A stretch of 64,000 bases of DNA, from contig NC_090173.1 of NCBI RefSeq assembly GCF_024679245.1, forward strand, positions 51,597,018-51,661,017, given 5' to 3'. Below, piece after piece: positions 56,955 to 64,000 of the stretch. The notes beneath the pieces were generated by a model. That model made no database searches. It had not been told where the DNA came from and saw only the letters and a program-made list of their open reading frames with translations. This DNA is from Pseudorasbora parva (taxonomy: Eukaryota; Chordata; Actinopteri; Cypriniformes; Gobionidae). A program made the translations under genes and the position numbers. Position 1 is the first letter of the stretch; every line of letters begins with the position of its first letter.

Positions 56955-57348
56955 CAATGAAAAAAATTACTGCAGTTATACTTCAATGTACTGCAGTTAT
57001 TTTTTTGTAAGGGTTTCAAACAAATTAAAAGACTGTTGGAGTTTCCAATACTGACAAAAAGTAAAAAATACACACAATGTTACTTCTGTAGGATATCTGA
57101 ATAGGCTAAATAAAATAAATGCCATAAAAATCACGATTGTTTGGGCAGGATCTGGCTATACCTGTCAAGTGAAAATCCCAAACATGATGCTTGTTATTAA
57201 TGCATTGTATTTATACATTATTTTATTATGTAGGCCTACAATCATTTTCACTTGAATCCAAAAAGCTGTAAACAAATTTTAGAATTGTTAAGAGGGCAAA
57301 TAGACCATTTAAAAAAGTTAAACAGGCTACAAACATATAAAATGTTTA

Positions 57349-60056
57349 CACTGTAAAAAATTGTGTCGTAAAATAACGGTAATCTACTGGCAGCTGTGGT
57401 TCCAGCAATGTACTGTTAATTTACAGCCCTCTACTGTTTATATACAGCTCTCATTTTTTACAGTATTTTACCGTAATAATACCATGAAAGGTAATTTTTA
57501 ATTTGGAAAACTGATCGCTTCAAACAGTTCTCATTTTAAAACTAGTATTTATAGGTGTTTGTATCGTAAAACTTCATTTGAGTCATTACACACTTGTAAG
57601 GTGTAGTAGTAAAATGATTTAGAAACATGACTTTAACTTCAATCTTTGCGGTTCGTTGTGAGCAATAGCACACACGTATGTGATAAATTACTCAACAAAC
57701 GGCTCATAACTGCATCAGCAAACACAGTCACTGCCGTTAAATAAAGCATCAGGCAGCATATCATCAATGTTTCTCTGCTCATCCTGGACTGAAGCACAGG
57801 CTCTACTCTTCACAGCAATGGTAACCCACAAAACTAATGAATTCAACTGAAAGATCTCTTCTATATCATCTTGTGCAACAACACATAAACACAGGTCATT
57901 TTAATATTTACTCTCCTTATCAGTTACTGACTTTGCACAACTTTTTTCTATTAACTTTCACTAATATTTCAGTGAAAATATCTTGATTCATCTGGTAAAT
58001 CTGACTGTTACGTTTTACAGTATATTACTGTTTTTCCTTGATTTAACGGTAATCTACTGGCAGCTCTGGTTCCAGTAAAGTGCCGTTTTTTTACAGTACT
58101 TTTCCGTAAATTAATTTACAGTTTCTTACTGTTAATTTACGGTTCCCACTGTGGGTTTTTTCATCTAACCCCTTTAACCCTTTTAACCCCATAGCAAAAT
58201 CTTCAGTTTTAAATTAACACTGAAGAGTGTACACACTACAGAGTGTTAGAGTAATTGAAGCATTGAGGAAGTTCATGAGATAATTAAGAGATTAATTAAG
58301 TGATAACTGAGAACACCTGTTAACAAGAATCACTGAAGGACAGAGAAACACAAGAACTACAACTGACTTCAGCCACAGCTTTAGATGAAATCAACAGAAG
58401 ATAAAAGAAGACATTAAATCTCTGAAGATCTCAGCAGAGGATTGAACAACTCCACAAACAGCATGACCAGCTTCACACATTACTAACCAGACTGACTTTA
58501 TTTCTGTCAGACGTCTACAGAAGCTCTTATTGGGAATCAACAGATCTTTAGGTGTTGATGTTTAACTGAAAATATTTGGTCACCATTATCGTGATCAGTG
58601 TTTGCTTCAGTTGGGCTCTTGGCCCTTGACTTTGTAATGATAATCTTACTTTGTCTGCTATAACTGTGTGTTTCTTAAACACATTTATTGTAGCGAAAAA
58701 AGCCAAAATAAAAAAAAGGTCAGAAATGATTGACTATGTTTTGCTATAATTGTAATAGGATGTTTAGTTTGTTAATCTTGTCCAGTGTTTTTCCCTAAAC
58801 AAACCCATTCTTTTAAAAACACATATCAACTCTTATTTTACGTTATTAAACTGGGACCCTTCTGTAATTATCAACCACTGATTAGGAATTAGTTATGAAT
58901 GATTTATAAAGTCATGATTTTAACAAATTGTTTGCTCTCTGCTGTCATTTAGACTCGCATAGACTTGAAGAATCAGCGTATGAATCTCAACAATGGTGAC
59001 AATCAATAAAAAATGAACAGATCAACTCTGAACATCACAAAACACTACTTAAAGTCAACACAACAACAGCAGCAAAAATAAAGGCAAATAGTAAGAATTA
59101 AAGAAAATTACCAGGCTATTCAGCAGCATAATTTATTTGTGCCGCAATGCATGCTGGGAGTTTTGAGTGTCACCACGGCTGAGATTCATAATCCGATTCT
59201 TGATGTCTATGTGAGTCAGATTGATTCAGATGTTTTGACCACACGCGTTCCCATGCTCTTCAAATTATCTGGTTGTTGCAATACTGATGTTATAAAATTA
59301 TAGGGTCCAAGTTTTACAAAAAATTAAGCATCAGCTATATGTTTATAGATAAGACTAGTAAATTATTAGTGAATTAAACCATTATTAAATAATCAACATA
59401 ACCAACTCATGTTTTTGTCTCAGCTTTGCTTGCTATAACAAATGTATTGAAAACACACCGTTACAGCAGCGAGAGAAAAACTGATGTTATTGTGTCGATG
59501 TTCAAGAGCCCAACTAAAGCAAACACTGATCACCATAATGGTAACGTCAGAAGAACCAATCAAACATCATCTGATAATTCTCAATAAGAGCTTCTGTAGT
59601 CGTCTGACAGAAATAAAGTCAGTCTGGTTAGTAATGTGTGAAGCTGGTAATGCTGTTTGTGGAGTTGTTTAATCCTCTGATGAGATCTTCAGAGATTTAA
59701 TGTCTTCTTTTATCTTCAGTTGATGAAATCATGTTTCTCTTTCCTTCAGTGATAACAGCAGGTGTTCATCAGTGTCTGAATTCACTCTCTTCTTTCCTCT
59801 CTCTCTGTCGAGTGGTCTATATCAGTGAACTAGTGTAGGGAATAGTGAATAAGGGGATAGGGAGTGATTTTGAACACAGCCTCTGAGTGTCGACTTTAAG
59901 CGTGTTAATTCACAGTATATTACTGTTGGCTATTTTCTCGAAAATGACAAATATTACCCAGAATGCATTGTTTTCTACAGTATATTACTGTTTTAATGGA
60001 AAACAGCATTTTACTGTCAAAATGTGGCCGTTTTTTTACAGCATTTTTTTACAGTG
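57349..60056. repeat. CACTG-terminus element, 2.7 kb, TA target duplication
   Basis: Begins CACTGTAAAAAATTGTG and ends TTTTTTTACAGTG; TA flanks both sides (57347-57348 and 60057-60058). The other arm of the host palindrome shows the empty site (reverse complement CGTTTAGGTTACAGC), which confirms boundaries and duplication. The left 0.8 kb and the last 0.15 kb are family-specific (GGTAATCTACTGGCAGCT, CAGTATATTACTG). The middle holds R copy 13. No transposase seen. Confidence 0.85.
58195..59790. repeat. Foldback family R, copy 13
   Basis: Terminus AGCAAAATCTTCAG at the left, then ACTTCAGCCACAGCTTTAGA, the axis region near 59130-59165 (ATGCATGCTGGGAG) and a right arm with CAATAAGAGCTTCTGTAG. 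The far right terminus is lost. It sits in the CACTG element. Confidence 0.8.
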
Positions 60057-61266
60057 TAGGTTACAGCTGCATCTGTCTCTGATTTAAAAAATGTTGCAGC
60101 GATCTGATGCTTTTGATCGATTAGATGTTATTGAGCTCTGAAACCAGAACAAAGAACTTCTATTTTTTGTTTGAGTGATCTAAATTCATACGTTTTTAGC
60201 CTCATCAAACCGCAGCTGGCTTGAATGCATGTTTAAGGCTAATGTTAAAGATTGTTTCAATATGACTGAACATTTTATTATAGGCTACTAATCTTTTTTA
60301 TGAATAGGAAATGTTGCAAACAGGAAAATTGAGCGGTCCTTTGTCCAAACCCATGGGTTTCATCATAAAGGCAGTTACAAGCAGTCTTGTCAGACAAACT
60401 GTCCCACTTCAGCATGATCTTCTGATTAATATTTCAACACCCGCAGGTGAAGCTGTAGACAAGTTTCCTATCCACCTTTACACTTGAATATACATGGAAG
60501 CTCGTTTCCGCCACTAAATAAAAAAAAATAGTAGCCTAATTGCGACTTTTTATCTCAAAATTCTGACTTTATAACTCGTAGCCTAATTGTGAGAAAACAA
60601 TTTTTAATCACAATTGTGAGTTATAGATAGAGTTAAGTCAGAATTCTGAGATATAAATGTGTGTCTGTAATTTTACCTGCGGGTGTTGAAAAATTAATCA
60701 GAAGATCATGCTGAAGTGGGACAGTTTGTCTGACAGGACTGTTTAACTGCCTTTATGACGAAACCCATGGGTTTGGAAAAAGGACCGCTCAATTTTCCTG
60801 TGTGCAACATATTAGTAGCCTATCATATCCATAAAAAAAGATTAGGCTATAGCCTACAATAAAATGTTCATAATGAAACAATCTTTAACGTTAGCCTTAA
60901 ACATGCATTCAAGCCAGCTGTGGTTTGATGAGGCTAAAAACGAATGAATTTAGATCACTCAAACAAAAAATAGAAGTTATTTGTTCTGGTTTCAGAGCTC
61001 AATAACATCTAATCTAAGCATCAGATCGCTGCAACATTTATTATCAGAGACAGATGCAGCTGTAACCTAAACGTTTTATTTTTGTAGCCTGTTTAGCTTT
61101 TTTAAATGGTCTATTTGCCCTCTTAACAATTCTAAAATTCGTTTAGAGCTTTTTGGATTCGACCGACTTTTTAATTTGTTTGAGTGAAAATTATTGTAGG
61201 CCTACATAATAAAATAATGTTATAAATACAATGCATTAATAACAAAGCGTCATGTTTGGGATTTTC

Positions 61267-62092
61267 CTCAATTTAATCCTCAATTTACCCGCGCGCATAT
61301 TATCAGCATCAGCTGTCCGAGAGAAACAGTTCAGTTCAAGACGACGCTATCACGCATGCTCAGTATCTCAGCTCACCGGTTCTCAGAATCGAACACGAAA
61401 GATCGAACATGTCCGATAGAAATGGTTCTCGATTCTGTACTGGTGAACGAAAAACCGCTGCAACCCGGTTCTTACTCGGAACCGCTTTATCAGTGTATCG
61501 TGTGTGCAGAGCTGCGAACTGCTGCAAGCTGAATATGTAGACTGATATCAAATGTTTAATGTAAAAAGGTAAAATAATACATAGGTCAAATGCTCTACGT
61601 CTTCTAAGTATTATTAGTATGAACATGAAGGAAATAACATGATCACATCCCAAGCCAGCACAGCCATGCGGAGCCTAGATGTATTTGACCTGGGCCCAGA
61701 ACTGAGGCAGAGCCAGTTTTGTCCTCAGTCTCCATGGAGGTCCCTCATGGGTTAGCCCAGATTAAATGAACACTGCTCAGTGTGCACCCCCGAAAAAAAA
61801 TAATAATTAGCTGCAATGCACTGTTTGTCATTTTTTATCTGAAGTTAATAAATTAAAATGTACAGTGTGTCCCTAATGAATATCATCTCGTATTACAGTT
61901 GGATTGTTCCTAGGAAGTTTTATTGTTGATTTATGATTAGTAGTATATATTTACACAAAATATTTGACTATATTTTTAATGCATTATAATCCCTTTCCTG
62001 CCGTTTGAGTCCCCAGGAGTTATTTGCAGACCTTACTGAATTAACATAAAAAAATGCAGTTATATTTGGGGAGATGCACGTTTCTTACACAG
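61267..62092. other. Intergenic upstream of gene 2
   Basis: Contains a symmetric GAACGAGAACC-type repeat patch (about 61375-61490, with ACCGGTTCTCAGAATCGAAC). No gene or RNA. Confidence 0.5.
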
Positions 62093-62155
62093 AGTGGATT
62101 TATATGACCAAATGACAGACATCTGTTCAAGAGTGAATCATCATTCTACATTATC
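62093..62155 (+). promoter_or_regulatory. Promoter/5'UTR block of gene 2, conserved with gene 1
   Basis: TTTATATGACCAAATGACAG followed by GTTCAAGAGTGAATCATC aligns with 8955-9020 in front of gene 1. The TATA-like core is TTTATATGA. Such similarity 53 kb apart, against otherwise unrelated flanks, points to a duplicated and perhaps constrained promoter. Confidence 0.65.
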
Positions 62156-62183
62156 TCAACACTTGGCATTTTGTTTCTCCGGC

Positions 62184-62217
62184 ATGTATCTACTTTTGTT
62201 TTTTTTGACCTCAATCA
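62184..62217 (+). CDS. Gene 2 exon 1: signal peptide
   Basis: ATG at 62184, 11 codons plus one base, donor GTAAGT at 62218. Phase equals gene 1 exon 1. Confidence 0.8.
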
Positions 62218-63567
62218 GTAAGTAAATATTTTCAAATATATATATATTTTTTACAATAGCAGTTTGTTCAACTTGTAATCATGATGTGTGTGTGTGTGTG
62301 TACCAAAATGTGTTGTAAAAAATATATGATCAATAAGTTATGACAACATTACTCCCAACTACAACCCAAATTCATTGGTTGAGAGCCATTGATGAGATTT
62401 AAAGGATGCATTAAGCATGTTACCGGTATTGAGATTTATTCACTGATTATTTATTGTCAGTGCGTCTTCATTAAAACTTTTTGGTGCACAATCCCTCAGA
62501 TTAGAGCACTGCAAGACGATCACAGGACTATTACAATCAATTAACAAGAAAATAATAACATGACAAATAATAGGCTCTGAATATGATCAGTGACTCAAAT
62601 TCATATCTTTATCATCATCATAGCTGACACCATCTGAAGACAATTTCACTTGAAATTCTTTCCATAACAAACAGTTACAGAAGCACTAGAGAAACTAAGA
62701 GAGAGACTAATGATAATAAGTCGAGTCAAACTGCTCAATTAAAGCAAACACTGATCACCATAATGGCGACTTCCAACTAAACTATTATTTTCAATAAATC
62801 ATCAACAGCAAAACCTCTATTAATTCCTCAATAAAACATCTGTAGATGTCTGATAGAAGTAAAGTCAATCTGGTTTGACTTTTGTTTGACTCATAAAAAT
62901 AAGTTAAGCAATTTTCAACTTTTTATGCAAGATTCAACTCATTTGGGGTTATGGCACAATGATGTGTAACTAGAAAATAACAAAAATGGCACTTCATAAC
63001 AAAAAGTCTTCACAGGTTGGGTGTCTGATGCTGCAAACTGCAATGACACAAAATATGCTGCAGATTACGGGAAACTTATTCAACAACTTGCCCTGGACAA
63101 GAACGCCATTAACATGCAGCCCCTGTTGCCATTAAACAGGACTCTCACAATTTATGTGGATCTATACATGTCCTCCATCATAGCTGTGGTATGATTCCAG
63201 CATGGTTTACCTTCTCATTCGATTCAGTTCATAATGGGATGCAAGCAGTTGTAGTCACTCAACACTTCTTTTTTTTCTACAGAATGAAAAGGCCCAGAGC
63301 ATCTGGACACAGGTGAAAATGATCAATGTGAGTGTTGTAAATCTCTTATTTCATGAAGTTGATTTTTTTTATTTTATTTTTGTTACATGGATTTTACTTG
63401 ATTTTCAACCATCTCACTCGTATGATCACTGTTAACTCAATAATTATAACTTCACAGTATTGGACAAACAAAGATTTGAAATGGAATACAAGTGATATTT
63501 GTGGGACCGCTTCCCTTGTAGTACCCAAAAGTGCGTTGTGGACTCCAGACATCGGAATAGTAGAAAG
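62184..63567 (+). CDS. 5-HT3/ZAC-type Cys-loop channel subunit (gene 2, first 4 exons; runs off the window)
   Basis: Paralogue of gene 1 in the same orientation. Exons 62184-62217, 63016-63188, 63283-63327 and 63458-63567 give about 120 residues, all with GT-AG sites and the phases of gene 1 (1, 0, 0, 2). A leader MYLLLFFLTSI is followed by WVSDAANCND. Exon 3 encodes NEKAQSIWTQVKMIN, with lysine again at the loop D tryptophan position. Exon 4 starts YWTNKDLKWN and ends WTPDIGIVE. The Cys-loop, membrane segments and stop lie beyond 64000, so function can be read only from homology. Introns are shorter than in gene 1 (intron 1 about 0.8 kb). No disabling change is visible. Confidence 0.88.
62355..62870. 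repeat. Foldback family R, copy 14 (in gene 2 intron 1)
   Basis: A degraded axis region (GAGATTTATTCACTGATTAT) is followed by a right arm with CACTGATCACCATAATGGCG, TCAATAAATCATCAACAGC and AAGTAAAGTCAATCTGGTTT. Confidence 0.7.
63016..63188 (+). CDS. Gene 2 exon 2
   Basis: Acceptor TTCACAG, donor GTATGA. Encodes WVSDAANCNDTKYAADYGKL and onward to the strand DLYMSSIIAV. It is 27 nt shorter than in gene 1, a nine-codon in-frame difference. Confidence 0.88.
63283..63327 (+). CDS. Gene 2 exon 3
   Basis: A 45-nt exon identical in size and phase to gene 1 exon 3. Acceptor TTCTACAG, donor GTGAGT. Confidence 0.88.
63458..63567 (+). CDS. Gene 2 exon 4
   Basis: A 110-nt exon ending in split codon AG, donor GTATAA, as in gene 1 exon 4. 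Contains WTPDIG. Confidence 0.88.
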
Positions 63568-63627
63568 GTATAAAAACACTTCTGTCAGAACTAAATTTTT
63601 TTTTGTTTTAAAAATAAAATAAAACAA

Positions 63628-64000
63628 TTAAAGGTGCCCTAGAATGAGTTGAAAAAGTATGTTAAATTGTTCTCTGATATCTACATAGAGGGTAAGTGGC
63701 TTATTTAAGGGCAAAAATTGTCCAGATACAGTTTTACAGGTCCATTTACAACCCTATAAATTGTCCCTAGGATGTAATGCTCTGTTTTTGCCTTATTTGG
63801 AAGAGTCATGAATATTAATGTTGAGCTCTGCTCTGATTGGCTTATTTCAGCAGCTCACAGCTCACAGGACAGCAGTTCAGCTGTTCAGCGAGGCGGCTCG
63901 TGAGTCCTGACCGTCCTGACAGAACATGGACCGACTAAATGACACTTTAAGCAGAACATCTCAAATGGAGATTGATAAAAATGCAGCTTACTTGCTTTTT
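63628..64000 (+). repeat. MITE TTAAAGGTGCCCTAGAATGA (runs off the window)
   Basis: Begins TTAAAGGTGCCCTAGAATGA in gene 2 intron 4 and continues through GGGTAAGTGGCTTATTTAAG and AGAGTCATGAATATTAATG. An inverted copy is at 47400-47739. The right terminus is outside the window. Confidence 0.78.

Larger units (their letters stand above)
57171..61266. repeat. Long palindromic element split by a 2.7-kb insertion
   Basis: The outer left arm 57171-57348 (GAAAATCCCAAACATGATGC onward) mirrors 61072-61266. The inner arm from 60057 (TAGGTTACAGCTGCATCTGT to ATTTCAACACCCGCAGGT) mirrors about 60676-61072. Without the insertion it is one foldback with arms of about 570 bp and a loop of about 230 bp. Superfamily not assigned. 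Confidence 0.85.

Overview
The window looks like fish nuclear DNA, most likely from a cyprinid (zebrafish/carp group). It is AT-rich and intron-rich, with many short inverted-repeat transposons, a Tc1-like element, a DANA-like SINE, a solo LTR and long microsatellites. Two genes have GT-AG exons whose codon phases join exactly. I see no bacterial, viral or organellar gene set. The species call is inference from repeat types; no database was used.

Genes. A complete nine-exon gene on the + strand (9056-31525) encodes a 424-residue pentameric Cys-loop channel subunit of the 5-HT3/ZAC type. It has a signal peptide, a canonical Cys-loop, M1 to M4, a cation-type M2 and a short M3-M4 loop. A paralogue starts at 62184; its first four exons (to 63567) are present and the rest lies beyond the window. 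Both share exon phases and a conserved TATA/5'UTR block, so they are a tandem duplicate pair in the same orientation. In both, the loop D tryptophan that contacts serotonin is replaced by lysine. Gene 1 also lacks the loop B tryptophan. They are channel subunits by fold, but serotonin is a doubtful ligand.

Layout. 1-8950: MITEs, a (TG)n tract and foldback-repeat fragments. 9056-31525: gene 1, with introns full of nested repeats. Intron 4 holds a foldback copy split by a Tc1-like transposon and by a second, complete 1.74-kb foldback. Intron 6 ends in a (TC)n tract that serves as the polypyrimidine tract. Intron 7 holds a solo LTR inserted in a (TA)n tract just before exon 8. 31526-49938: intergenic repeats (foldbacks, 3-bp-TSD MITEs, TTAA-flanked MITEs). 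49939-56847: one uninterrupted minisatellite of 329 units of 21 bp. 57171-61266: a long palindromic element split by a 2.7-kb element with CACTG termini. 62093 to the end: start of gene 2, then a TTAA-type MITE that runs off the window.

The most unusual object is the 21-bp array. It keeps an exact 21-bp register for 6.9 kb and is open in several frames on both strands. In one minus-strand frame (heptad SLCEESD/SLCEESQ) its commonest variants are silent. The long open frames follow automatically from a stop-free unit whose length is divisible by three, so they do not prove a gene. The register and the silent-variant pattern still deserve a test.
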